A stretch of 64,000 nt of DNA from contig NC_044301.2 in the NCBI RefSeq assembly GCF_004027225.2, positions 27,281,685 to 27,345,684 on the forward strand, given 5' to 3'. The notes under the pieces are model-generated. The model saw only the letters and a list, made by a program, of their open reading frames with translations. It was not told the DNA's origin and did not search any database. Source of the stretch: Strigops habroptila. Lineage: Eukaryota > Chordata > Aves > Psittaciformes > Psittacidae. Position numbers and translations under genes: made by a program. This document shows, piece after piece, positions 21,598 to 31,605 of this stretch (positions are counted from its first letter, which is position 1; each line of letters begins with the position of its first letter).

Positions 21598-22025
21598 ACT
21601 CAATTGTATGCTGTTGCCTGCTCTATAACACTTTTATAGCCCACCAGCTAGATATCTTCAGGCCACCAGCAATTGACCCTGACTTCCCTCCGATCATCAC
21701 CTCAAGAAAGAATGAATTTTGAGGAAACCAGACAAGCTCAGCAGTGACCAGACGAGTTTGGCGGTGTCATCAGCATGCAACAACCCAACACTACATACCG
21801 TCCCTCCTGCCCTGAAAGACTATTACAAGAGATGGAGCCTGGCATCATGGACTGGATGAGTTCAGCAATTTTACAGGGATTGGTCCATGGACTAGGGAAT
21901 GATATCTTTCTCTGTGTGTGGGTGTGGGTGTATATATATGTGTATATATGGGACAGGGGCGATGGTGTGTTGAGAGATGTGGGATCTGAGCATGACGTGA
22001 ATGGTATGGAATAAGGGGTGGATAC
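21598..22025 (+). other. ERVL-B 3' internal region: no env, TG/TA repeat, polypurine tract
   Basis: The region between the pol stop and the 3' LTR has no envelope frame. A (TG/TA)-rich run occurs at 21911-21950. A purine-rich GGAATAAGGGGTGGA (about 22008-22022) just before TGTCC is the likely plus-strand primer. An open frame at 21775-22014 is broken in C, D and E and is not supported. Confidence 0.75.
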
Positions 22026-22590
22026 TGTCCTGGGTTCAGCTATAGCAGTCATTTTTCTCCTTCTTAGTAGCTGGTGCAGTGCTGTGTTTTTTAACTTTCA
22101 GCCTGGGACCAACGCTGATAACACTGATGATTTTAGTTGTTGCTAAGTAATCTTTATTCCAACCAAGGACTTTCTCAGTCTCATGCTTTGCCAGGGAGGA
22201 GGGGAAGCCGGGAGGAAGCAGAGACAGGACACCTGATCCGAACTAGCCAAAGGGGTATTCCATACCACAGCACGTCATGCCCAGTATATAAACCGGGGGG
22301 AGTTACCCGGAAGGCCCAGATCACTGCTCGGGTCGGGCTCGATGTCGGTCGGCGGGTGGTGATCAATTGTATCCTCTCCACTTGTTATTTCACTAATCAT
22401 TATTATCATTGGTGGTAGCAGTAGTGGTTTTGTATTATACCTTAGTTGCGGGACTGCTCTTATCTCAACCCGTGGGAGTTACATTCTTCCGATTCTCCTC
22501 CCCATCCCTCCGGGAGCGGGGGGAGGAAAGGGGGAGAGTGAGCGAGCGGCTGTGTGGTTCTGAGTTACCGGCTGGGCTCAAACCACGACA
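22026..22590 (+). mobile_element. 3' LTR of ERVL-B
   Basis: 565 bp, the same length as the 5' LTR and about 3% different by hand count. It ends CCACGACA, followed by the gacag duplication and resumption of ERVL-A gag. Confidence 0.95.
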
Positions 22591-23033
22591 GACAGTCTCA
22601 CCCCTTCCATCATTTCAGCTGTGGAAAAACTCTCACAGGAGTTCAAACAGTTGAGAGAAAATCTATCCAATCTATCCAGCTCCCCACGTGTACCAACCCA
22701 TGTCTCAACTATTAACAGAAGGCACCGTACTGCTTGAGAGAGAAGATATAGGAGGTACATGCCACAGGCCACCCTATGGTTTTACCTGCAGGATCATGGA
22801 GAAGACAGGAGAAAGTGGGATGGAAAACCTACCTCAGTCCTGGAGGAATGGTTGCATGAGTTGAAGGGGCGAAAAACGGTCAAGGATGATCCTCCCAGGA
22901 AAGCTGCTGCTCCAGTCTCTGTTGAGCAGCTTCCCAGATGGAGTGGAAGAGCTGATTCCACTCCAGCTCCTGTGATAAGGAATACTAATCCCTTTCTACA
23001 AGACAGAAGTGGAGAATCTTGCGATCGCTATTA
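22591..23033 (+). pseudogene. ERVL-A gag, 3' part
   Basis: After the duplicated gacag the interrupted gag resumes (LTPSIISAVEKLSQEFKQL), with a stop at about 22735 (TGA in CTTGAGAGA) and then an open basic C-terminal domain (RYMPQATLWFYLQDHGED; NPFLQDRSGES) to the amber at 23031-23033. It aligns with ERVL-B gag up to 18471. Together with 14204-15491 it is the gag of element A. The amber and the sequence after it (AGGGGCCCTGCC) are identical to ERVL-B. Confidence 0.88.
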
Positions 23034-23300
23034 GAGGGGCCCTGCCTCCAGCCAGGTAGAGGAGAGGGACAATCGGGTTTAGTGGACTGTGTGGATCAGA
23101 TGGCCTGGCACATCAGTCCCACAGGAGTATAAGGCTCTAGTAGATACCAGTGCACAGTATACTCTGATGCCATCAACTTTCAAGGGGTGGAACCCATTTG
23201 TATTTCTGGAGTGACAGGAGGATCCCAAGAGTTGACTGTACTGGAGGCTGAAATCAGCCTAACTGGGAAGGAGTGGCAAAAGCACCCTATTGTGACTGGC
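23034..23300 (+). pseudogene. ERVL-A protease fragment
   Basis: It continues the gag frame after the amber: RGPASSQVEERDNRV, a stop (TAG) where ERVL-B has Tyr, then ALVDTSAQYTLMP, with the catalytic DTGA changed to DTSA. A 2-bp loss near 23177 shifts the frame, and the sequence stops after GTGACTGGCCCAG, where it runs into LTR R/U5. RT, RNase H and integrase are absent from this element. Confidence 0.85.
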
Positions 23301-23579
23301 CCAGATCACTGCTCGGGTCGGGCTGGGTATCGGTCGGTGGGTGGTGAGCAATTGTATCCTCTCCCCTTGTTATTTCACTAATCATTATTATCATTGGTGG
23401 TAGCAGTAGTGGTTTTGTATTATACCTTAGTTACTGGACTGTTCTTATCTCAAACCATGGGAGTTACATTCTTTCGATTCTCCTCCCCATCCCTCCAGGA
23501 GTGTGCGTGGGGAAAGAACCGGGGGAGTGAGCAAGCGGCTGCATGGTTCTGAGTTACTGGCTGGGCTTAAACCACGACA
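23301..23579 (+). mobile_element. 3' LTR of ERVL-A, R/U5 only
   Basis: It begins inside the LTR at CAGATCACTGCTCGGGTCGGGC and ends CCACGACA. U3 was lost in the same deletion that removed pol. Confidence 0.88.
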
Positions 23580-24180
23580 GGAGGCCTTGGTTTCAGGCCG
23601 GGGTATGAGGCAGGCAGGAAGGGTATCTTTGCTCGTACACCGTGGGGAACTTGCAAATGTGGAGTGCATGAGGGATGAGTGTGTGAGTTCATGCACGTTT
23701 GCTAGTGTGAGTCAAGGTGGACGAGCTGGCAAGTAGGGAACCAGTGAAGCAAGTAAGGGGGCCCAGAATCCAGGCAGGGGTGCTGGGCAGACAGAGGGAC
23801 AGTGCCAGTACTCGAGGGATCTGTGAATGTGTATGTGCTTGTTTATGTAGAGAATGCTGTGTGTATGCTTTCACTAGTGAACTTCTATTTCTATATCTCT
23901 ACGAGCCAAAGAGGAGGGGACTTGGCTGTCTATGTTTGTGTTTTATGTGAGTCCTGTATGTAGGTGCTGTTGAAGGCAGCGCCTTGTCTGTAGCAATCTG
24001 TGTGACCAGCTGTGTCAGTGTCCTGTGCATGTGTCCGTCTCTGTGTGCCTATCTCTGGGATACGTGTGCAACTTCATTACTAGTTGAACCTGCAACTGGG
24101 AAAGCGGCAGCTGCGTCCCTCAGCCTGGGCAGAGGCTCTGAGTCCCTGGGCACTGGGCTGGGCTCCAGGGGCAAGGCACT
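23580..24180. other. No gene recognised
   Basis: A moderately GC- and TG-rich 600-bp stretch, compositionally different from its AT-rich surroundings. Open frames have no recognised motif. It could be part of an unrecognised repeat. Confidence 0.4.
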
Positions 24181-24495
24181 AGAGGATACAATTGCTCACC
24201 ACCCGCCAACTGATACCCAGCTCAACCCGAGCAGCAATCTGGGCCTTCTGGGTAACTCCCCCCAGTTTATATACTGAGCATGATGTGCTGTGGTATGGAA
24301 TACCCCTTTGGCTAGGTTGGGTCAGGTGTCCTGTCTCTGCTTCCTCCCAGCTTCCCCTCCTCCCTGGCAGAGCACGAGACTGAAAAAGTCCTTGATCAGG
24401 GTAAGCACTACTTAGAAATAACTAAAACATCAGTGTATTATCATCATTATTCTCAGACTAAAGCCAAAACACAGCACTGTACCAGCTACTAGGAA
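24181..24495 (-). mobile_element. ERVL LTR fragment, truncated at both ends
   Basis: It matches U3/R of the family in minus orientation (TACAATTGCTCACCACCCGCC ... GGTATGGAATACC ... CACTGTACCAGCTACTA). The first bases of U3 and all of U5 are missing. Confidence 0.8.
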
Positions 24496-24712
24496 GAAAC
24501 TTAACTCTATCCCAGCCAAAATCTGCATGCTGTCAAACTCTGGTCAACTGTAAAATTAATTTATATTATGGTAAGATACACACACACACCTTTTTGGCCC
24601 TCTGCTCAAATCCTGAGCAGCTTCCCTACAGTCAGTAGGAATATACGCTTTTATGTTAATTTTCCGCTCAGCACTGGCTTTTTAAATAAAGTGTATAATA
24701 CCATCGTGGCTT

Positions 24713-25269
24713 AAGCCCAGCTGGTAACTCGGAACCATGCAGCCGCTTGCTCACTCCACCCCTTCTTCCTCCCCCCGCTCCCGGAGGGATGGGGAGGAGA
24801 ATCAAAAGAATCTAACTCCCATGGGTTGAGATAAGAACAGTCCAGTAACCAAACTATAATACAAAATCACTACTGCTACCACGAATAATAATAATGATAA
24901 GGGGAATAGCAAGGGGAGAGGAAACAATTGCTCACCACCCGCCAACTGATACCCAGCCCAACCCGAGCAGCAATCTGGGCCTTCTGGGTAAGTCCCCCCA
25001 GTTTATATACTGAGCATGATGTGCTGTGGTATGGAATACCCCTTTGGCTAGTTTGGGTCAGGTGTCCTGTCTCTGCTTCCTCCCGGCTTCCCATCCACCC
25101 TGGCAGAGCATGAGAATGAGAATGTCCTTGGTCAGAGTAAACACTACTTAGAAACAACTAAAAACATCGGTGTATTATCAGCACTGTTCCCACACTAAAG
25201 TCGAAAACACAGCACTGCACCAGCTACTAAGAAGGAGAAAAAATGACTGCTGTAGCTGAACCCAGGACA
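24713..25269 (-). mobile_element. 3' LTR of ERVL-C
   Basis: 557 bp. The terminal CCACGACA is altered (the plus strand reads ATCGTGGC instead of TGTCGTGG). It ends GAACCCAGGACA at 25269 and is followed by the family 3' internal region. Confidence 0.88.
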
Positions 25270-25559
25270 GTATCCACCCCTTATTCCATAACATTCACGT
25301 CATGCTCAGATCCCACATTTTTCAATATACCGTCGCTTTTGTCTCATATATATACACCCACACCCACACACAAAGAGACAGAGATATCATTCCTTAGTTC
25401 ATGGACCAATCCCTATAAAGTTGCTCAATTCATCTAGTCCATGATGTCAGGCTCCATCTCTTGTAACAGTCTCTCAGGGGAGGAGGGACAGTGTGTAGTG
25501 TTGGGTTGTTGCCTGCTGATGACACCACAGAACTCGTCTGGTCACTGCTGAGCTTGTCT

Positions 25560-27975
25560 GGTTTCATCAAAATTCATTCTTTCTTGAGGTGATGATCATA
25601 GGGAAATCACGGTCAGTTGCTGGTGGCCTGAAGATATCTAGCTGGTGGGCTATAAAAGTGTTATAGAGCAGGCAACAGCATACAATTGAGTTAATTGGCT
25701 GTTTCCCCCCCAAATTAAATCCCCTTGAGGTACACATCGGACTTCCCCATCTTCCCGCATTACCCACCAAGTATATCCAGGTCCCTGAACGAAAGCAACC
25801 CCACAAGTGGGTTTGCCTTTACCCGAAGCAGGAATAACCAGACTGTCTTCCCCAACAAATTCTTTATGTGCACCACAGGAACTTTATCCCCCTCTAGAGT
25901 ATGTAAAAGTTCTGATTGGGCTGGGCCAGCCCTGTTGGCAGATCCCCTACTGTTGACCAACCAGGTGGCTTTTGGTAAAAGTGTATCCCAAAGTTTGAAA
26001 GTCCCACCACCCATTGCTCTCAGTGTAGTTTTTAACAGCCCATTGTACCGTTGGATTTTCCCAGAGGCTGGTGCATGGTAGGGGATGTGATATACCCACT
26101 CAATGCCATGCTGTTTGGCCCAAGTGTCTATAAGCTTGTTCCGGAAATGAGTCCCGTTGTCTGACTCAATTCTTTCTGGGGTGCCTTGTCACCATAAGAC
26201 TTGTTTCTCAAGGCCCAGGATAGTGTTCTGGGTGGTGGTGTGGAGCACAGCATATGTTTCCAGCCATCTGGTGGTTGCTTCAACTATGGTAAGCATATGG
26301 CACTTGCCTTGGTGGGTCAGTGGGAGTGTGATAGAGTCAGTCTGCCAGGCCTCCCCATAGTTGTACTTCAGCCATCGTCCTCCATACCAGAGAGGCTTTA
26401 ACTGCTTGGCTTGCTTAATTGCAGCACTTGTTTCACATTCATGAATAACGTGGGCAATAGTGTCCATTGTTAAGTCCACCCCTCGATCACGAGCCCATCT
26501 ATATGTTGCATTTCTTCCTTGATGGCCTGAGGTGTCATGGACCCACCGGGCTAAAAATAATTCACCCTTATGTTGCCAATCTAAGTCCATCTGAGCCACT
26601 TCAATCTTAGCAGCTTTATCCACTTGTTGGTTGTTCTGGTGTTCCTCAGTGGCCCGACTCTTGGGTACATGAGCATCTACGTGGCGTACCTTCACCACCA
26701 GGTTCTGCACCCGGGCAGTGATATCTTGCCACAGTACAGCAGCCCAGATTGGTTTACCTCTGCGTTGCCAGTTGCTCTGCTTCCATTGCTTCAACCACCC
26801 CCACAGGGCATTTACCACCATCCATGAGTCAGTATAGAGATAAAGTACTGGCCATTTTTCTCATTTGGCAATGTCTAAGGCTAGCTGGATGGCTTTCAGC
26901 TCTGAAAACTGACTCAATTCACCCTCTCCTTCAGCAATTTCTGCAAGTTGTCACAGGGGACTCCATACAGCTGCCTTCCATCTCCGATGCTTTCCCACAT
27001 TATGGCAGGACCCATCAGTAAACAAGGCATATTGCTTCTCACTTTCTGACAGTTTATTATATGGTGGGACTTCTTCAGCACGCATCACCTCCTCCTCCGG
27101 TGACATTCCAAAATCTTTGCCCTCTGGCCAGTCCATGATGACTTCTAGAATTCCTGGACGACTGGGATTTCCTTTTCGAGCTCGTAGCGTAATTAGTGCG
27201 GCCCACTTACTCTATGTAGCATCGGTTGCATGATGTGTAGAGGAGACCCTGCCTTTGAACAGCCAGCCCAGCACAGGCAACCGGGGTGCCGGGAGAAGCT
27301 GTGCTTCAGTGCCAATCACTTCTGAAGCATCTCAAACCCCTTCATAGGCTGCCAGTATCTCTTTTTCAGTGGGAGTATAGCTGGCCTCGGATCCTCTGTA
27401 TCCCCGACTCCAAAAGCCGAGGGGTCAACCTCGAGTCTCCCCTGGAGCTTTCTGCCAGAGGCTCCAGGTAGGACCATTCTCCCCGGCTGTGGTATAGAGC
27501 ACATTTTTCAAATCTTGTCCAGTCTGGACTGGTCCAAGAGCTACTTCATGAACTCTCATTTAATTTGTTCAAAGGAATTGAGAAAAATGCATTGGCGATA
27601 TCAGTTGTGGCATCCCACTTGGCTGCCATTGACTCCAGTTCGTATTGAAGTTCTAGGATGTCCGGTACGGCAGCACTCGATGGTGGTGTGACTTTTTTCA
27701 GGCCACGATAGTGTACTGTTAGTCTCCACTCTCCGTTAGACTTTTGCACTCGCCATATGGGGCTATTAAAGGGTGAGCAGGTCCTGCTGATCACTCCTTG
27801 GCTCTCCAGTCTATGGATCAGCTGATCAATGGAAATCTGCGAGTCTCAGTTAGTGCGATATTGCTGCCGTTGCACTGTTGTGGTCGTGATTGGTAGTTCT
27901 TCGACCTTCAGCAACCCCACAACAGAAGGATCCTCTAAGAGACCAGGCAAGGTGGACAGCTACTTTATTTCCCCC
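25560..27975 (-). pseudogene. ERVL-C pol remnant
   Basis: Read from 27975 down: end of protease and start of RT (VQKSNGEWRLTVHYRGL), then a deletion near 27572 that joins FFSIPL to the connection region, removing the YIDD catalytic core. Connection and RNase H follow (LFTDGSCHNVGKHRRWK near 27040; YTDSWMVVNALWGW near 26830), then integrase (HECETSAAIKQAK near 26430; ESDNGTHF near 26150). The catalytic Glu position is Gln (SGKIQRYN). A frameshift in the C-terminal domain near 25835 turns the family VWVIPASGKGKP into VWLFLLRVKANP. The same frameshift is in ERVL-D. Several stops are present; not functional. Confidence 0.88.
25636..26629 (-). repeat. Inverted repeat, left arm (ERVL-C integrase region)
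   Basis: 994 bp, inverted relative to 28605-29597 (993 bp). By eye the arms are about 98% identical and share a diagnostic frameshift. The loop between them is about 1.98 kb. Confidence 0.85.
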
Positions 27976-28238
27976 GAAGGAATGAAAAAGAAAGATGTGT
28001 AATTGTTAAAAATTCCAATTGCATGCCTCCCATAGTATAGAGGTGAAGACCACGCTGAGAACATATACCAGCTCAGTTTCATGATCAATGATTCTATTGT
28101 TTTACAAGTCATTACCATGAAGTACAGCGAATCAAAAACCTTAGCCCATGCCCCAAAGCGGATAAATGTTAAAACAGCAAACACTGGCTGCAGGTAAGGT
28201 ATGACATGCTGAAACTCTGAGACCAAGCACAACACCAA
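27960..28238 (-). pseudogene. Pre-gag hydrophobic ORF remnant of ERVL-C
   Basis: It corresponds to residues from about SEFQHV onward of the family pre-gag frame (FGAWAKVFDSLYFMVMTCKT). The first part is replaced by a junction with LTR sequence, and the native stop is lost. It reads on through the former gag leader (TSFFFIPSGEIK) into the pol junction. Gag, normally next, is gone. Confidence 0.6.
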
Positions 28239-28599
28239 TAATAATAATGATAAGGGAAATAAGAAGGGGAGAGAGTATAAAACTTAAAGGGGAAAAGGAA
28301 AAGATCTGGTCTTCCGGGTAACTCCCCCCAGTTTATATACTGGCCATGACATGCTGTGGCACAGAATACCCCTTTGGCTACTTTGGGTCAGTCGTCCTGT
28401 CTCTGCTTCCTCACGGCTTCCCATTTCCCTCCTCACTGGCAGAATGTGAGACTGAAAAGCCCTTGATTGGAGTAAGCATTACTTAGCAACAACTAAAAAC
28501 TTTGGTTTGTTATCAGAGGTTTTCTCAGGCTAAAGTAGAAAACACAGCACTGCACCAGATACTAAGAAGGAGAAAAATGCTGCAGCTGAACCCAGGACA
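28239..28599 (-). mobile_element. 5' LTR fragment of ERVL-C
   Basis: It runs from the AATAATAATGATAAGG stretch of R/U5 to the terminal GAACCCAGGACA at 28599. It carries a variant AACTTAAAGGGGAAAAGGAAAAG segment shared with the LTRs of D and F. An internal deletion joins this segment to GATCTGG. Confidence 0.8.
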
Positions 28600-29520
28600 A
28601 AGCAACAAGTGGATAAAGCTGCTAAGTTTGAAGTAGCTCAGATGGATTTAGATTGTTAACATAAGGGTGAATTATTTTTACCCCGGTGGGCCCATGACAT
28701 CTCAGGCCATCAAGGCAGAAATGCAACATATAGATGGGCTCGTGATCGAGGGGTGGACTTAACAATGGACACTATTGCCCACGTTATTCATGAATGTGAA
28801 ACAAGTGCTGCAATTAAGCAAGCCAAGCAGTTAAAGCCTCTCTGGTATGGAAGACAATGGCTGAAGTACAACTATGGGGAGGCCTGGCAGACTGACTCTA
28901 TCACACTCCCACTGACCCACCAAGGCAAGTGCCATATGCTTACCATAGTTGAAGCAACCACCAGATGGCTGGAAACATATGCTGTGCTCCACACCACCAC
29001 CCAGAACACTATCCTGGGCCTTGAGAAACAAGTCTTATGGTGACAAGGCACCCCAGAAAGAATTGAGTCAGACAACGGGACTCATTTCCGGAACAAGCTT
29101 ATAGACACTTGGGCCAAACAGCATGGCATTGAGTGGGTATATCACATCCCCTACCATGCACCAGCCTCTGAGATAATCAAATGGTACAATGGGCTGTTAA
29201 AAACTACACTGAGAGCAATGGGTGGTGGGACTTTCAAACTTTGGGATACACTTTTACCAAAAGCCACCTGGTTGGTCAACAGTAGGGGATCTGCCAACAG
29301 GGCTGGCCCAGCCCAATCAGAACTTTTACATACTCTAGAGGGGGATAAAGTTCCTGTGGTGCACATAAAGAATTTGTTGGGGAAGACAGTCTGGTTATTC
29401 CTGCTTCGGGTAAAGGCAAACCCACTTGTGGGGTTGCTTTCGTTCAGGGACCTGGATATACTTGGTGGGTAATGCAGGAAGATGGGGAAGTCCGATGTGT
29501 ACCTCAAGGGGATTTAATTT
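28600..29520 (+). pseudogene. ERVL-D integrase (with RNase H tail)
   Basis: Text from QQVDKAAKFEVAQMDLD through the zinc-domain segment HECETSAAIKQAK, the core (QTDSITL; ESDNGTHF) and the C-terminal domain. Stops at 28657-28659 (TAA) and 29041-29043 (TGA). The catalytic Glu segment reads ASEIIKWYN, with Lys at the Glu position. The same frameshift as in ERVL-C occurs in the C-terminal domain. It is not functional. Confidence 0.88.
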
Positions 29521-29597
29521 TGGGGGAAAACAGCCAATGGACTCAATTGTATGCTGTTGCCTGCTCTATAACACTTTTATAGCCCATCAGCTAGATG
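28605..29597 (+). repeat. Inverted repeat, right arm (ERVL-D integrase region)
   Basis: Partner of 25636-26629. The stretch 29218-29472 encodes exactly the same 84 residues as its partner 26014-25760, including the out-of-frame tail. Confidence 0.85.
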
Positions 29598-30053
29598 CCC
29601 GTCTCCACCATTCTGGGCTTTGAAAAGAAGATATATGCTGTTAGGATCATCAGCAGGGAATAAAGTCATAGGAAAAACAAGCAGCAGCGGAACTGTCCTT
29701 AGGTTACCATCGACTGACCCTGTCCTCCCTCAGATCATTACCCCAACAAAGAATGAACTTTGACGAAACCAGACAAGCTCAGCAGTGACCAGATGAGTTC
29801 AGCGATGTCATCAGCAGGCAACAACCCAATACTACACACTGTCCCTCCTGCCCTGAAAGACTGTTACAAGAGATGGAGCCTTACATCATGGACTGAATGA
29901 ACTCAGCAAACTTTATAGGGATGGTCCACGGCCTAAGGAATGATATCTCTTTGTGTTTGTGTATGTATATATATATGAGACAAAAAGCGATGGTATGTTG
30001 AAAAATGTGGGATCTGAGCATGATGTGAATGGTATGGAATAAGGGGTGGATAC

Positions 30054-30678
30054 TGTCTTGGTTTCAGCTGTAGCAGTTTTTTTTCTCCTTCCTGGTAGCT
30101 GGTGCAGTGCTGTGTTTTTGACTTTAGTCTGGGAACAACGCTGATAACACACCGATGTTTTTAGTTCTTGCTAAGTAATGTTTACTCCGATCATGGACTT
30201 TCTCAGTCTCATGCTCCGCCATTGAGGAGGGGCATGGGAAGCTGTGAGGAAACAGAGACAGGAAACCTGACCCAAACTGGCCAAAGGGGTATTCCATACC
30301 ACAGCACGTCATGCCCCGTATATAAACTGGGGGGAGTTACCCGGAAGGCCCAGATCGCCGCTTGGGTTGGGCTGGGTATCGGTCGGTGTGTGGTGAGCAA
30401 TTGTATTGTGCATCACTTGTGTTTATTTTTTTCTTTTCCTTTTCCACTTTTAGTTTTATATTCTCTCCCCTTGTTATTTCCCTTATCATTATTATTATTG
30501 GTGGTAGCAGTAGTGGTTTTGTATTGTACCTTAGTTACTGGACTGTTCTTATCTCAACCCATGGGATTTACATTCTTTTGATTCTCCTCCCTATCCTTCC
30601 GGGAGTGGGGCGGGGGGCCGGGAAGAAGGGGGTGGAGTGAGTGAGTGGCTGCATGGTTCTGAGTTACCCATTGGGCTT
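30054..30678 (+). mobile_element. 3' LTR of ERVL-D, truncated at its 3' end
   Basis: Starts TGTCTTGGTTTCAGCTG after the polypurine GGAATAAGGGGTGGA. It carries a ~65-bp pyrimidine-rich insert relative to B (TGTGCATCACTTGTGTTTATT ... TCTCTCCCC, 30404-30465) that marks an LTR subfamily, and stops at TTACCCATTGGGCTT before the expected ACCACGACA end. Confidence 0.85.
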
Positions 30679-31605
30679 TGTAAATTTTCACTGACATGTA
30701 TAAATCCCCTTCTGAAAGTAAATAAAACTTTATTTTAGCAAAGAACAAACACAGATGCATTAATCAAAAGTCAACTATATATGTCATGTCAGCAGCTAAG
30801 GAATAACAAAGACCTATACTCCTTTAGGGTAATGTCAGCTTCCTATAGGATCCAGCATTCTAATGAACTGTCAGAGCCTGAGTACTAACAGTGAAAACAC
30901 AACCAAACAACAACCAAATAGGGTCTTTTAAAGCTGTAGCCTGAAGACAAGTTCAGTCTCTGCCATTAGGCTTTCAGGACCTAAAAGCATCTTGCTTTTG
31001 GGTTGATAATTACAGTGTGCTGAGCCAAGCAGCTGTCACAGAGGAACAGGAGCTGCCCAAACACAGCAAAAGGCATAGAAGTTTACTGGCTGATTTATCA
31101 CACCATAATTAACTTAGTTACAGACTTTTGAGACATGGAAATGAAAGACAGAAAGAGGGAGTAAAAAGAAGGAAAGGGAAGAAATGGTTCAAAGAGCTTT
31201 GAACATTTTTACCAGTAAGTTTCCAAGAAAAAGGAAAACACTAGGAAAGATTGAATTGACGAAGGCCCTCCCACAGCCCATGGTTTCTGGAGAAGTAGCT
31301 GATTGATAGGCAGATACTCAAGAGACGTATTTCCCAAAGCACACAGATGCAATGTCTATAGAGATGCGAACCCTCTCTGAAAGGCAGCACACGTGCATAC
31401 CACAGCAAACAAGAATGGCAGAAAATGCTGAATGAACATTCAGGATCTAGCATACTATGTCAGTATAACAAACATGACAAACAAGATTGTTACACTCATA
31501 AGCAGGCTAAGATGGACGCAACAACCAATTAGAACCTTTTTAATTTTATGGTGATAACTAGCACAAATGTATGGTAGCCTTTATAGATATTATCATAAAT
31601 CATGG
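30679..31605. other. No gene seen
   Basis: Unique-looking AT-rich DNA. No exon or element boundary is supported. Confidence 0.55.

Larger units (their letters stand above)
15492..22590 (+). mobile_element. ERVL-B: full-length provirus nested in ERVL-A gag
   Basis: 7,099 bp with two 565-bp LTRs that differ at about 17 positions by hand count (~3%), and perfect gacag duplications. Internal order: primer site, pre-gag frame, gag, pol, a ~430-bp 3' region without env, polypurine tract, 3' LTR. From gag ATG (16462) to the pol stop (21597) everything is in one reading frame, broken by the gag/pol amber and six further nonsense codons, with in-frame deletions but no frameshift. Confidence 0.95.
13222..23579 (+). 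mobile_element. ERVL-A provirus, split by ERVL-B and internally deleted
   Basis: Layout: 5' LTR 13222-13788, primer site 13797, pre-gag frame 13912-14172, gag 14204-15491, the inserted ERVL-B (15492-22590), gag remainder 22591-23033, the first part of protease to about 23300, then a jump straight into R/U5 of the 3' LTR (23301-23579). Most of pol and U3 are therefore deleted. The junction lies in shared GG(C/T)CCAG, a microhomology. The outer flanks (ggggg before, gaggc after) do not form a clean duplication. Confidence 0.9.
24713..28599 (-). mobile_element. ERVL-C, deleted provirus
   Basis: Minus-strand order: 5' LTR fragment (28599-28239), pre-gag remnant (28238-27960), direct jump into late protease/RT (27975), RT lacking its catalytic core, RNase H and integrase to about 25740, 3' internal region, 3' LTR (25269-24713). 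Primer site, gag and most of protease are deleted. No target duplication is visible, and the 5' LTR edge abuts element D. Confidence 0.85.
28600..30678 (+). mobile_element. ERVL-D, 3' part of a provirus
   Basis: It starts abruptly at the RNase H/integrase border next to the ERVL-C LTR. It then has integrase, a 3' internal region and a 3' LTR truncated at about 30678. Between 29598 and 29715 it has about 115 bp not present in B, C or E (CCCGTCTCCACCATTCTGGGC ...), so its 3' internal region is a different version. Confidence 0.85.

Noticed and set aside
21775..22014. Small ORF downstream of pol in ERVL-B as an accessory or env gene
   Set aside because: The homologous region in C, D and E carries stops and different microsatellite lengths; part of the frame is the TG/TA repeat itself.
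23580..24180. Host exon candidates in the GC-richer stretch
   Set aside because: Open frames lack convincing paired splice sites or recognisable protein; no support.
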